Made by a program: the position numbers and the translations under genes. This document shows, piece after piece, positions 1-11,439 of a DNA stretch of 64,000 nucleotides. Source of the DNA: Corbicula japonica (taxonomy: Eukaryota > Mollusca > Bivalvia > Venerida > Cyrenidae); the NCBI GenBank assembly GCA_038501625.1, contig JAZAYU010000079.1, positions 930,001 to 994,000 of the forward strand. Reading direction: 5' to 3'. The notes beneath the pieces were generated by a model. The model was given only the letters and a program-made list of their open reading frames with translations. It ran no database searches and was not told the origin of the DNA. How positions within the stretch are numbered: the first letter of the stretch is position 1; each line of letters opens with the position of its first letter.

Positions 1-459
1 TCTTCGGGGCATGTAGGTTAGTTTTACGTAATCTAAACATAAAGCCATCAAGAAACCTCAAATTTATACTGGAAAATATAGAACATATCACTTTTAATTG
101 TTATGTGTCATCAAGTAAGTCTTCGGCTTTACCATTGCGTCGCTTGAATCGAATAGTGAGCTTTCTACCATTTTGAAGATTTTGGGATTTTTACATCGTT
201 GGATTCGTCTCTGAGACAGCTATCTCCTTGTACCCTTGTTTACGGTCCATTCTAATACCCCAAACTACACCAAACCACCCCAAAACTACTTAAAAATAAG
301 GCTGCTGTTAATTTTGGTTGTAAATAATGATGAATACATTATAATATGTGACGAATAATAACAATGTTGCTATACTGAGCAAAATAAACATCGAACTTTT
401 AGTAAATGACATGACTGACCATATATAATCTGACACAATGACGACATACAGAGTGTGAA

Positions 460-599
460 ATACCCCAAACCACCCCAAACCACATCTACAGTGTTTACCA
501 CAAACCACTTGAAATCGACTACATTTAATATTTTAAGTGTTATAATCAGATTACAGGTAAAATGCATGATTTGGGATAGTTTGGGGTGGTTTGGGGTAT
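460..599. mobile_element. Small inverted-repeat element (MITE-like)
   Basis: The ends carry inverted copies of ATACCCCAAACCACCCCAAA (460-479 forward, 580-599 reverse), about 140 bp in all. A further single copy of the motif is at 252-276. No clear target duplication was found. The rest of 1-3000 is AT-rich; I see no gene there, only a poly-C run at 1030-1041. Confidence 0.6.
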
Positions 600-3004
600 A
601 AGAACGGACCCCTTGTTTAAGCAAATGGAGCCCCCCTTAAAAAGTTTTTCAATCACATTTTGCGCTATCTCCCTGTTTCTGAAGAGTATGTGCGGAGTGT
701 TAGACGGTGGTATGTCCTGCAGTTATCTCAGTGTACGTTAAAAATGAATGAATTTATAAATAGTTTAGTATTATACTGATCTATGAGCCACACCTTATTA
801 GATTCAGACTGAGAAATGTTGATTTTATACTGAGAAATCTCCAACTGATTTCAGTTGACTAACTATAACTCACTATAATAGTGAACAACACTTAACCAGT
901 TTAAGCTATCTCCAAATTTAAAAATTAAATATCATCATAACTATTATATCTATTATTTGGTGCTTTAATAGACATGAAGGAATTAGCTTATTATTATTCT
1001 CAGGCGACGATTGATTAAAAGTATTATATCCCCCCCCCCCCACCTTCAAAGAAGCGGGGTAAATTGCTTTGCCCATCAGTCCGTAGACCACATCTTGTCC
1101 GATCAATAAATAGATATCGTTTTACATACAGTGAAGATAAAAAATTAAGTTTAAACATTAAACTCGAATCGTCCATTAGTCGTTTAGGATTTCCTATTAA
1201 TTACCGGATTGAAATTTATTAAAAGCCCGACTCCAATTACTAGTTCATGTAAACATGTATCGAGTTAAAAGTACGTTTACGGTGAAATACGAAACTATAC
1301 TTCTTATGGTGTTGTTAAATAACAACATAGTTACCAAAAAAACTTCCAGAACTGAATCTCTACGACAAAGAGATAAAAGCTTTTAAAAAAGTGTGAACTC
1401 AGAATAAAAGAAAGAAAATACAATTTTATCCGTCGGATATCATAGGAAGTGTTCATCTACAAAGCTTTTATTTTCGAAACATTTGTACATTCCAGATTCA
1501 CATGTACTTTTATTATGACAAATGAATATCTTACAGGATGCAAATATTCCGGATATTCTACCAACAGGTCACGAATTTCGTAGTTGTTGAATAACGTATT
1601 TAAAAACCCACCCCTCCAAACATGTCAAGTAATATTTTCAAGAGACAATAACATGTCAAGACAGTTGATGTGCTTTTTGGTTTTCAATATATTTCCAAGA
1701 CATATCAGTATTTATCAAATTCTGAATATAAAGACCCATTGTTGATGACTGTTTAACTAGATGTGACACCGGGTACTAAGGCGGTGCGTCATCTTTCGCG
1801 TTTGTTGGGAAAAACACTTCACAACAGTGTTGTGGTTTTGTTATTACAATATTTACGAGTCGGTCATCCACAACATCTTTCATGAACATTTTAAGAGACA
1901 TTTTGTTATAACTGTCATTATGACGCTTTTTTTTTTCAGACGTATAACATAATATTAACGAAACGCGCTACTTAAGATAGGTTTATGACATATTTTAAAC
2001 TGTGTCACCATTCTGCATTCTAAACATACACTATGTAGAAATGTGTTACATTTTAAATAACCCAGAGTCATGGCCAAACCGAATGACAAACCTTATTTAT
2101 AATAATTACCCATTAACATAAAAAACTTTCAACTTGAAGATGATATTTAACCTTTGTGATCGTTTCTTGTTTACCAAGTTCCTAGGATAGTTCATCACTG
2201 TTTGACATTTCCGTTTGCCACATGGAGGAAAGACGCTAAATCTAATGAAACCAAACAATTTAATGCTCGTTTTCAAATAGTTCAATATGTTTATAATTCT
2301 TTATTCAATAATACAGCTTAGAAAGAGCATATAGTTGTGTTCATGTTTAACTTAAAAAGTGTATACAATTATTTCGGCTTTCGTCCAACTTCCAGGTTTA
2401 CGAAGATTTGTTTTTCCAGCTATAACACACCCAATTGTCACCGCTTTGATGTTCAATACAAGTATTGCTGTTGTTGTTGTTATTATTGTTTGTTGTATTT
2501 TTTGTTTAAACTTAAAAATGTAAATGTTGTTCGGAAGTAATGAGAAGACTGTACGTATCTTGTTCACCGGTTTTTTTTTCAAGGATCTAACGTTGACTAA
2601 TATACTCACCATTTAACATACTAAGTCGTATCTAGAAGACAGAATGCTTTCAACTCATAGCCTTTACAGACTAATCCATTGTACTTACCACATCATCTCT
2701 CAATCAGTGCTGTTATCAGTTACGTCCTTTGAAGGTTGTTGACCACGATACTAATGTTCTATATTAATAGTACTTCTAAACTTTCTTTTGTTTTAATTCG
2801 GCCAGTTAAACGTTTGCGGTTTCAATATCCCAGCCAGTGTAGTTTTGGATATTGTTCAATCACCCCCAAGTATATATTTCCTGATTTTCAAATTTTGCCT
2901 TTAGTGTTGTCAGTGATATGCAGGATTTATATTCTCAGATCCCCTGTCAAAATTCTATTCTGTTTAGTTCCAACAATTGCTTTCTCGTTTAGGGCAACCC
3001 CATT

Positions 3005-3320
3005 TTTTTATCTGGGGACCGTACGCCGCTGAACATGGAATAGTTTTAATCTGAAAATAACGCATTGAAGGTTCCCTGTTCACCGTCATATGCATTCCAT
3101 CGTTTGGGATGGATCAAAATTGTACTGTTTATTAGTGTAAATATTGAGATGCGCTCAACCCGGGGCTAGGCGGCGTGGGCAGTAATATGCATTTCCATTT
3201 CTATCCATGAACAGGCTCAATCAAACCGGGCCAGCAACATTTTCATATTTGTCGTGTTCGGTGGCTTTCAAAGTTCCCCTTTTCATCTATTTCTAATTCT
3301 CATGATTGTAAATGAGGCAA
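3005..3320 (+). repeat. Dispersed repeat family R2 copy
   Basis: Contains the shared blocks ctggggaccgtacgccgctg, then the tract near gcccaTgaacaggctcaatc, then gtgttcggtggctttcaaag and ttccctttTcatctattt. The same blocks recur at 17420-17790 (plus), 17800-18180, 18255-18700 and 19685-20070 (reverse), and 60965-61075 (plus). No protein-coding capacity was seen. Confidence 0.75.
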
Positions 3321-3496
3321 TATACTGCACCGGTGACCCATTCGGTAAGTGACCGGTCTCACTAAAGTCCGACCTAACAAATTCTTAGATCTAATAACGG
3401 CCCGCTGATACCGTACATAAGCTTAGAGGCGGTTTTCCCCGATTACTATTTTTCGAAATTGTCAACACAGAATGCATGATTTATAATGCTCGCAAT

Positions 3497-4910
3497 TAGT
3501 CTAGATCATCTAGACGTTCTGTCATTGATCAGTGTCACCCTGCTCTGAAGAACGTCTAGAGACATCGCTATATAAAAAGTCTGACCTACAGGTGGCGCTT
3601 TTGTATGGTAAACAAATTCAAAATCAATCGCGATTTCTAATGAAATTTGTTAACAGTGCTTTAACCGTATTTCTCCTACACTGGGCAAAGTGAAACTTAG
3701 GTAATATGATATCGAGCTACAAAATCAGGTATATGGTTTATAAAACAAAGGACGTTTAGTACTTGCCTACCCCATTTTACATAAATGAATGCAAATACAT
3801 GGTACGCCGATGCTGCCTCTTCGTGATAATGGTTTTAGACTGTCACGTTGTATGGTATGGCAGTTGTCATTGTACGGTTATCGATAAAAAGGGAAGAATA
3901 TTAAAATCTCTAACGGAAAAATGCAGTTCCGTTAAACTTTGCATAAATAAATCTTATTATGTATGTTTATTATTTATTCGTCTAGAAAAGTTGGAACAGT
4001 AAAGAAAAATAGTGTGACATAAAAAAATCCCTAAATTCTGCAGCCAAACACAAAAACAAAGCAACACTAAACATAAATTTAAATGCCTTCCTGAATAATG
4101 AGTTACTAACAACAAAATCTAAGATCACATGTATACAGTAAGAGGTATTTGTAAAAGTGTGTTTTTGGCCGTTAATTTCATGGTTGCGAAAATGGATGAC
4201 AAGAAATTGTTGATTTTTCTCTGTATAATTAAAAGTTCTTTTAAAGAATCTTGGATATTGTCAGTATCATTTTGATCATGTGGGCATTCGAACTATTTTT
4301 GTTTTGCGATGCTTCTTTTTGTGTTTGATCACAAATAGAATTTTAGGGATTTTCAAGCTTTATTTTTCTTTACTGTTCTAAATTGTCTTAACACTTTTGT
4401 CTTTTCGTAATTGGGAAATTATTTACTTTTTTAAAATTAAATATAAGTGATTTCACTGTCAAATGTTTCTTAGATCGCCATTAGGGTATGCCAAAGAATT
4501 ATGAAGTTATCTTAAGAAATTCAAAAAATGGTTGTATGGCAGTTTTTCACTACAGACGTTTGATCCAAAAAGGTCCAAATTTAGAGAAAAAATATGATCT
4601 TATTGAAATGATTTCATTCTAAACTATTTCTAAGGTAGCATAAGGTAGCTATTGTGCTTGTACCTTCAGTTCTTTTCATCAGATCTCGTGGTAACCGCAG
4701 AACCCAGCTTACTTGAACAGGCCTGTGGGCGCAATAATACAGTTAAAATGCGTGTCGCCGTATGATATGTCTTTTTGATTTCCAGCTGGCAGGGCGACAG
4801 TCTAAAAAACAATTTTCACAAGACAACAACGGCGTTCCATACTAATGTCCTAATTACACGCCTCGTTTTGGATTGTCTGGTTTTTTTAACGAACAATGTC
4901 TTCAGACGTA
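3497..4910 (+). repeat. Tandem segmental duplication, unit 1 (about 1.4 kb)
   Basis: Begins tctagatcatctagacgttc and ends at cagacgtacta, where unit 2 starts with the same sequence. The two units share order and most bases throughout, with scattered substitutions and small indels, so the duplication is not very recent. No gene was recognised in it. Confidence 0.85.
3988..4385. mobile_element. MITE with GAACAGTAAAGAAAAAT ends (copy inside duplication unit 1)
   Basis: The left end at about 3990 (gaacagtaaagaaaaatag, then tccctaaattctg and aaacacaaaaac) is repeated inverted at about 4320-4385. The duplicated copy lies at 5412-5815, and a shorter relative is at 50513-50685 with ends gttagaacagtaaaga and tctttactgttctaac. 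No coding sequence; superfamily not assigned. Confidence 0.65.
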
Positions 4911-6845
4911 CTAATCTAGATCATCTAGACGTTCTGTCATTGATCAGTGTCACACTGCTCTGACGAACGTCTAGAGACATCGCTTTATAAAAAGTCTGAC
5001 CGACAGGTGGCGCTTTTGTAACCTAAACAAATCCAAAATCAATCGCGATTTCTAATGAAATTTGTTAACAGTGCTTTAACCTTATTTCTCCCACACTGTG
5101 CAAAGTGAAATTTAGGTAATATGATATCGAGCTACAAAATAAGGTATTTGGTTATAAAACAAAGGACGTTGAAGTACTTGCCTACCCCATTTCACATAAA
5201 TGAATGCAAATACGTATATGGTACGCCGTTGCTGCCATCTTCTTGATAATTGTTTTAGACTTCACGTTGTATGGTATGGCATTTGTCATTGTACGGTGAT
5301 TGATAAAAAGGGAAGAATATCAAACTCTCTAACGAAAAAAATGCAGTTCTGTCAAACTTTGCATAAATAAATCTTAATTATGTATATTTATTATTTATAC
5401 GTTAAGAAAAGTAAGAACAGTAAAGAAAAATAGTTTGACCTAAAAATCCCTAAATTCTGCAGCCAAACACAAAAACAAAGCAAAACTAAACATCAATTTA
5501 AATGCCTTCCTGAATAATGAGTTTCTAACAACAATATCTAAGATTATCTTGTCTAACACATTTATACAGTAAAAGATATTAATAAAAGTATGGTTTTGCC
5601 TTTAATTTCATGGTTGCGAAAATGGATGACAAAAAATTATTGATTTCTTCTTTACAATTATAAGTTCTTTTAAAGAATCTTGTATATTGTCAGTATCATT
5701 TTGATCACGTAGGCATTTGATCTGTTTTTGTTTTGCGATGCTTTATTTTTGTGTTTGATTGCAAATAGAATTTTAGGGACTTTCAAGCTTTATTTTTCTT
5801 ACAGTTCTAAACTGTCTTAACACTTTTGTGATAATTGGGAAATTTATATACTTTTTTAAAGCCACAATAAACTTGCCAAACAGCATATTTTGTATTAACC
5901 AAAACATTTTAGATTTCACCTGTATGAATAATAACACAAAAAATAAACCTTACAATAAGAAAAGGGTATTATCTTATTGATTTACAGCATGTTTTGGGCG
6001 TTTTTCGGATCATTTATTTTGTTTACAAAACAAACAGCGAATCTTTCCGAGCTGATTCTCGGCAACTCTCGGCAGGCGAAGGTCGCTAATTATACAGAAT
6101 GACCTCACTGCGTTCTTACGATCCACTTACGGAAAAAACCGATAACTTTTCGCCGAGTGATTGTAAACATTGGTTAGTAATTTTGTGGGCTACAAAAATA
6201 CTATTCGGACCGGGTCTCAATGATTGGGGATTATTTGAGGACATAAATAGTTGGTCATTTATACTTTCTTTTGAAAAGGGTCAACGTGGTTAATTAATTT
6301 TCACAATGAAAAAAAAACGTTTTGGCAAGTTTATTGTGGCTTTAAACATTAACCTAATGGATTTCACTGTAAAATGTTTCTCAGGTCGCCATAAGGGTAT
6401 GCCTAAGAATTTTGAAGTTATCTTAAGAAATTTTAAAAAAAATGTTGTAGGGCAAAGTTTTTCACTTCAAACATAATTTTGATCCAAAAAGGTCCAAATT
6501 TAGAGAACAAATATGATCATCTTATTGAAATGATTTTTATTCTTAAATATTTCTAAGGTTGCAATAAGGTAACTATTGTGCTTGCAATGTCTGTATAAAC
6601 TTTTCATCAGATCTCGTGGAAAACGCAGAACCCAGCTTACTTGAACAGGCCTGTGGGCGCAATAATACAGTTACAAATGCGTGTCGCCGTATGATATGTC
6701 TTTTCGATTTCCAGCTGAGACGGCGACAGTCTAAAAAACAATTTGCACAAGACAACAACGGCGTTCCATACTAAGGTCCTAATAACAAGCCTCGTTTTGG
6801 AGTGTCTGGTTTTTAACGAACAATGTCTTCAGACGTACTGATCGC
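4911..6845 (+). repeat. Tandem segmental duplication, unit 2, enlarged by a MITE
   Basis: Repeats unit 1 from tctagatcatctagacgttc to gacgtactgatc. It is longer because a 482-bp element lies at 5860-6341; the matching spot in unit 1 (near 4432) is uninterrupted, which fixes the insertion as later than the duplication. Confidence 0.85.
5860..6341. mobile_element. piggyBac-like MITE, 482 bp
   Basis: The terminal inverted repeats match perfectly over 21 bp, starting AGCCACAATAAACTTGCCAA, and are flanked on both sides by TTAA (5856-5859 and 6342-6345). TTAA duplications are the hallmark of the piggyBac superfamily. An open frame at 6099-6293 (64 codons) has no recognised domain, so the element is non-autonomous. 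Confidence 0.88.
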
Positions 6846-6923
6846 CTTTGCGGTTTTCAGGAGATGATTCTAATGAGATTGATAAAAAGTGACAATAAAC
6901 AAAGAGATATTGTATGCACTCAC

Positions 6924-6929
6924 TTTATT
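6924..6929 (-). promoter_or_regulatory. Candidate polyadenylation signal AATAAA for the SLC6 gene
   Basis: On the minus strand AATAAAGTGAGTGC lies about 180 bp beyond the last minisatellite unit. If used, the 3'UTR would be about 4.4 kb and contain the whole array. I saw no AATAAA within the array units themselves. Use of the signal is inference. Confidence 0.45.
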
Positions 6930-7108
6930 ATAGTCACTACAGGTTATAGTTATTAATTCATGATTTAAAAATTTAAGCATACTTGTCATATACATGCATA
7001 AAAATGTATAAATACAATTAATTCGGATTCTTTGAATTTTAAATGTTGCATGTCTTAACAAAGTCCAATCAAAGACAACTGCCGCCATTGTCATGAAGCA
7101 CTGTAGCT

Positions 7109-10100
7109 ACAGAAAGGTGGTGACGTCCTGGTTGTATTGAGGTAAGCTAGACAGAGGTGGTGACGTCCTGGTTGTATTGAGGTAAGCTAGAGAGAGGTGG
7201 TGACGTCCTGGTTGTATTGAGGAAAGCTAGAGAGAGTTGGTGACGTCCTGGTTGTATTGAGATAAGCTAGAGAGAGGTGTTGACGTCCTGGTTGTATTGA
7301 GGTAAGCTAGAGAGAGGTGGTGACCTCCTGGTTGTATTGAGATAAGCTAGAGAGAGTTGGTGACGTCCTGGTTGTATTGAGGTAAGCTAGAGAGAGGTGG
7401 TGACGTCCTGGTTGTATCGAGGTAAGCTAGAGAGAGGTGGTGACGTCCTCGTTGTATTGAGGTTAGCCAGACAGAGGAGCTGACGTCCTGGTTGTATTGA
7501 GATAAGCTAGAAAGAGGTGGTGACGTCCATGTTGTATTGAGGTAAGCCAGACAGAGGTGGTGACGTCCTGGTTGTATTGAGATAAGCTAGAGAGAGGTGG
7601 TGACGTCCTGGTTGTATTGAGGTAAGCCAGAAAGAGGTGGTGACGTCCTGGTTGTATTGAGGTAAGCTAGAGAGAGGTGGTGACGCGCTGGTTGTATTGA
7701 GGTAAGCTAGAGAGAGGTGGTGACGTCCTGGTTGTATTGAGGTAAGCTTGAGAGAGCTGGTGACGTCCTGGTTGTATTGAGGAAAGCTAGAGAGAGGTGG
7801 TGACGTCCTGGTTGTATTGAGGTTAGCTAGAGAGAGGTGGTGACGTCCTGGTTGTATTGAGGAAAGCTAGAGAGAGGTGGTGACGTCCTGGTTGTATTTA
7901 GGTATGCTAGAGAGAGGTGGTGACGTCCTGGTTGTATTGAGATAAGCTAGAGAGAGGTGGTGACGTCCTGGTTGTATTGAGGAAAGCTAGACAGAGGTGG
8001 TGACGTCCTGGTTGTATTGAGGTAAGCTAGACAGAGGTGGTGACGTCCTGGTTGTATTGAGGTAAGCTAGAGAGAGATGGTGACGTCCTGGTTGTATTGA
8101 GGTAAGCTAGACAGAGGTGGTGACGTCCTGGTTGTATTGAGGTAAGCTAGAGAGAGGTGGTGACGTCCTGGTTGTATTGAGGAAAGTGAGACAGAGGTGA
8201 TGACGTCCTGGTTGTATTTAGGTAAGGTAGACAGAGGTGGTGACGTCCTGGTTGTATTGAGGAAAGCTAGACTGAGGTGGAGACATCCTGGTTGTATTGA
8301 GGTAAGCTAGACAGAGGTTGTGACGTCCTGGTTGTATTGAGGTAAGCCAGACAGAGGTGGTGACGTCCTGTTTGTATTGAGGTAAGCTAGACAGAGGTGG
8401 TGACGTCCTGGTTGTATTGAGGAAAGCTAGACTGAGGTAGGAACATCCAGGTTGTACTGATGTAAGCTAGACAGAGGTGGTGACATCCTGGTTGTATTCA
8501 GGTAAGCTAGACAGAGTTGGTGACGTCCTGGTTGTATTGAGGAAAGCTAGACAGAGGTGGTGACGTCCTGGTTGTATTAAGAAAAGCTAGACAGAGGTGG
8601 TAACAGTCTGTCTGTGGTGACATCCTGGTTGTATTGAGGTAAGCTTGACATAGTTGGTGACGTCCTGGTTGTATTGAGGTAAGCTATAGAGAGGTGGTGA
8701 CATCCTGGGTGTATTGAGGTAAGCTATGCAGATGTGGTGACATCCTGGTTTATTGAGGTAAGCTTGACATAAGTGGTGACGTCCTGGTTGTATTTAGGTA
8801 AGCTAAAGAGAGTTGGTGACATACTGGTTGTATTGAGTTAAGCTAGACAGAGGTAGTTACGTCCTGGTTGTATTGAGGTAAAGCTAGACAGAGGTGGTGA
8901 CGTCCTGGTTGTATTGAAGTAAGCTAGAGAGAGGTGGTGACGTCCTGGTTGTATTGAGGTAAGCTAGAGTGAGGTGGTAACGTCCTGGTTGTATTGAGTA
9001 AAGCTAGACAGAAGTGGTGACGTCTTGGTTGTATTGAGGCAAGCTAGAGAGCTGTGGTAACGTCCTGGTTGTATTGAGGTAAGCCAGACAGAGGTTGTGA
9101 CATCCTGGTTGTATTGCGGTAAGCTAGACAGAGGTGGTGACGTCCTGGTTGTATTGAGGTAAGCTAGACAGAAATGGTGACGTCCTGGTTGTATTGAGGA
9201 AAGCTAGAGAGAGGTGGTGACGTCCTGGTTGTATTGAGGTAAGCTAGACAGAGGTGGTGACGTCCTGGTTGTATTGAGGAAAGCTAGAGAGAGGTGGTGA
9301 CGTCCTGGTTGTATTGAGGAAAGCTAGAGAGAGGTGGTGACGTCCGGGTTGTATTGAGGAAAGCTAGAGAGAGGTGGTGACGTCCTGGTTGTATTGAGGT
9401 AAGCTGGAGAGAGGTGGTGACGTCCTGGTTGTATTGAGGTAAGCTAAAGAGAGGTGGTGACGTCCTGGTTGTATTGAGGTAAGCTAGAGAGAGGTGGTGA
9501 CGTCCTGGTTGTATTGAGATAAGCTAGAGAGAGGTGGTGACGTCCTTGTTGTATTGAGGTAAGCTAGATGGAGGTGGTGACGTCCTGGTTGTATTGAGGT
9601 AAGCTAGAGAGAGGTGGTGACCGTCTGATTGTATTGAGGTAAGTTAGAGAGAGGTGGTGACGCCCTGGTTGTATTAAGGTAAGCTATAGAGAGGTGGTGA
9701 CGTCCTGGTTGTATTGAGGTAAGCAAGAGAAAGATGGTGACGTCCTGGTTGTATTGAGGTAAGCTAGACAGAGGTAGTGACGTCCTGGTTGTATTGAGGT
9801 AAGCTAGAGAGAGGTGGTGATGTCCTGGTTGTATCGAGGAAAGCAAGACAGAGGTGGTAACGTCCTGGTTGTATTAAGGTAAGCTACAGAGAGGTGGTGA
9901 CGTCCTGGTTGTATTGAAGTAAGCTAGACAGAGGTGGTGACGTCCGGGTTGTATTGAGGAAAGCAAGACAGAGGTGGTGACGTCCTGGTTGTATTTAGGT
10001 AAGCTAGACAGAGGTGGTGACGTCCTGGTTGTATTGAGGAAAACTAGATTTAGGTGGTGACATCCTGGTTGTATTAAGGTGAGCTAGACAGAGGTGGTGA

Positions 10101-11367
10101 CGTCCTGGTTGTATTGAGGTATGCTAGAGAGAGGTGATGACGTCCTGGATGTATTGATGAAAGCTAGACAGAGGTGGTGACGTCCTGGTTGTGTTTAGGT
10201 AAGCTAGAGAGAGGTGGTGACGTCCTGGTTGTATTGAGGAAAGCTAGACTGAGGTGGAGACATCCTGGTTGTATTGAGGAAAGCTAGACAGAGGTGGTGA
10301 CGTCCTGGTTGTATTGAGGTAAGCCAGACAGAGTTGGTGACGTCCTGTTTGTATTGAATTAAGCTAGAGAGAGGTGGTGACGTCCTGGTTGTATTGAGGA
10401 AAGCTAGACTGAGGTGGGGACATCCTGGTTGTACTGATGTAAGCTACACAGAGGTGTAGACATCCTGGTTGTATTGAGGTAAGGTAGACAGAGGTGGTGA
10501 CGTCCTGGTTGTATTGAGGAAAGCAAGACAGAGGTGGTGACGTCCTAGTTGTATTTAGGTAAGCTAGACAGAGGTGGTGACAGTCTGTCTGTGGTGACAT
10601 CCTGGTTGTATTGAGGTAAGCTTGATATAGGTGGTGACGTCCTGGTTGTATTGAGGTAAGCTAGAGATAGGTGGTGACATCCTGGGTGTATTGAGGTAAG
10701 CTATGCAGATGTGGTGACATCCTGGTTGTATTGAGGTAAGCTTGACATAGGTGGTGACGTCCTGGTTGTATTGAGGTAAGCTAGAGAGAGGTGGTGACAT
10801 CCTGGTTGTATTGAGTTAAGCTAGACAGAGGTGGTTACGTCCTGGTTGTATTGAGGTAAAGCTAGACAGAGGTGGTGACGTCCTGGTTGTATTGAGGTAA
10901 GCTAGAGAGAGGTGGTGACGTCCTGGTTGTATTGAGGAAAGCTAGAGAGAGGTGGTAACGTCCTGGTTGTATTTAGGTAAAGCTAGACAGAGGTGGTGAC
11001 GTCCTGGTTGTATTGAGGTAAGCTAGAGAGAGGTGGTAACGTCCATGTTGTATTGAGGTAAGCTAGACAGAGGTGGTGACATCCTGGTTGTATTGAGATA
11101 AGCTAGAGAGAGGTGGTAACGTCCTGGTTGTATTGAGATAAGCTAGAGAGAGGTGGTAACGTCCTGGTTGTATTGAGGTAAAGCTAGAGAGAGGTGGTGA
11201 CGTCCTGGTTGTATTGAGGTAAGCTAGACAGAGGTGGTGACATCCTGGTTGTATTGAGGTAAGCTAGACAGAGGTGGTGACATCCTGGTTCTATTGAGGT
11301 AAGCTAGACAGAGGTGGTGACATCCTGGTTGTATTGAGGAAAGCTAGACAGAGGTGGTGACGTCCTG
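7109..11367. repeat. 40-bp minisatellite, about 106 units, overlapping the SLC6 stop codon and presumed 3'UTR
   Basis: Units on the plus strand read GGTGGTGACGTCCTGGTTGT followed by ATTGAGGTAAGCTAGAGAGA (AGAGA varies to ACAGA), with mostly single-base differences. A few units are one base longer or shorter (for example near 8875 and 10855). Array length 4259 bp divided by 40 gives about 106. On the gene strand the first unit is coding (QDVTTSV-stop) and the rest follow the stop codon. A block with the shared variant CAGTCTGTCTGTGG at 8604 and 10581 shows an internal duplication of about 1.98 kb. Confidence 0.98.
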
Positions 11368-11439
11368 GGTTTCTTCCGGCTTTTTCCCGGTTGGAATCTG
11401 ATGACTCTCCAAGACAGGTTGTATTGCTTTGCGCCATCT
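11344..11439 (-). CDS. SLC6 gene exon 14: cytoplasmic C-terminus ending inside the minisatellite
   Basis: Follows acceptor ttattgacag. It encodes [20 protein letters not shown], then [11 protein letters not shown] and stop TAG (11346-11344). RWRKAIQP is the family's usual start of the C-tail, and phase 0 joins TLRE to RWRK correctly. The codons for QDVTTSV and the stop (from 11367 down) are the first 40-bp unit of the adjoining tandem array. The terminal T-S-V fits a class I PDZ ligand (S/T-x-hydrophobic), a motif known at the C-termini of several SLC6 transporters. Confidence 0.9.
   Translation of the reverse strand, partial: RWRKAIQPVLESHQIPTGKKPEETQDVTTSV

Noticed and set aside
9604..10800. 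Minus-strand open frames inside the minisatellite reading like QYNQDVTTSV repeats
   Set aside because: Translations of the 40-bp repeat in shifting frames. They lie beyond the transporter's own stop codon and have no separate support.
7109..11367. CRISPR-like array
   Set aside because: The units are head-to-tail with no unique spacers, and the context is an animal genome.
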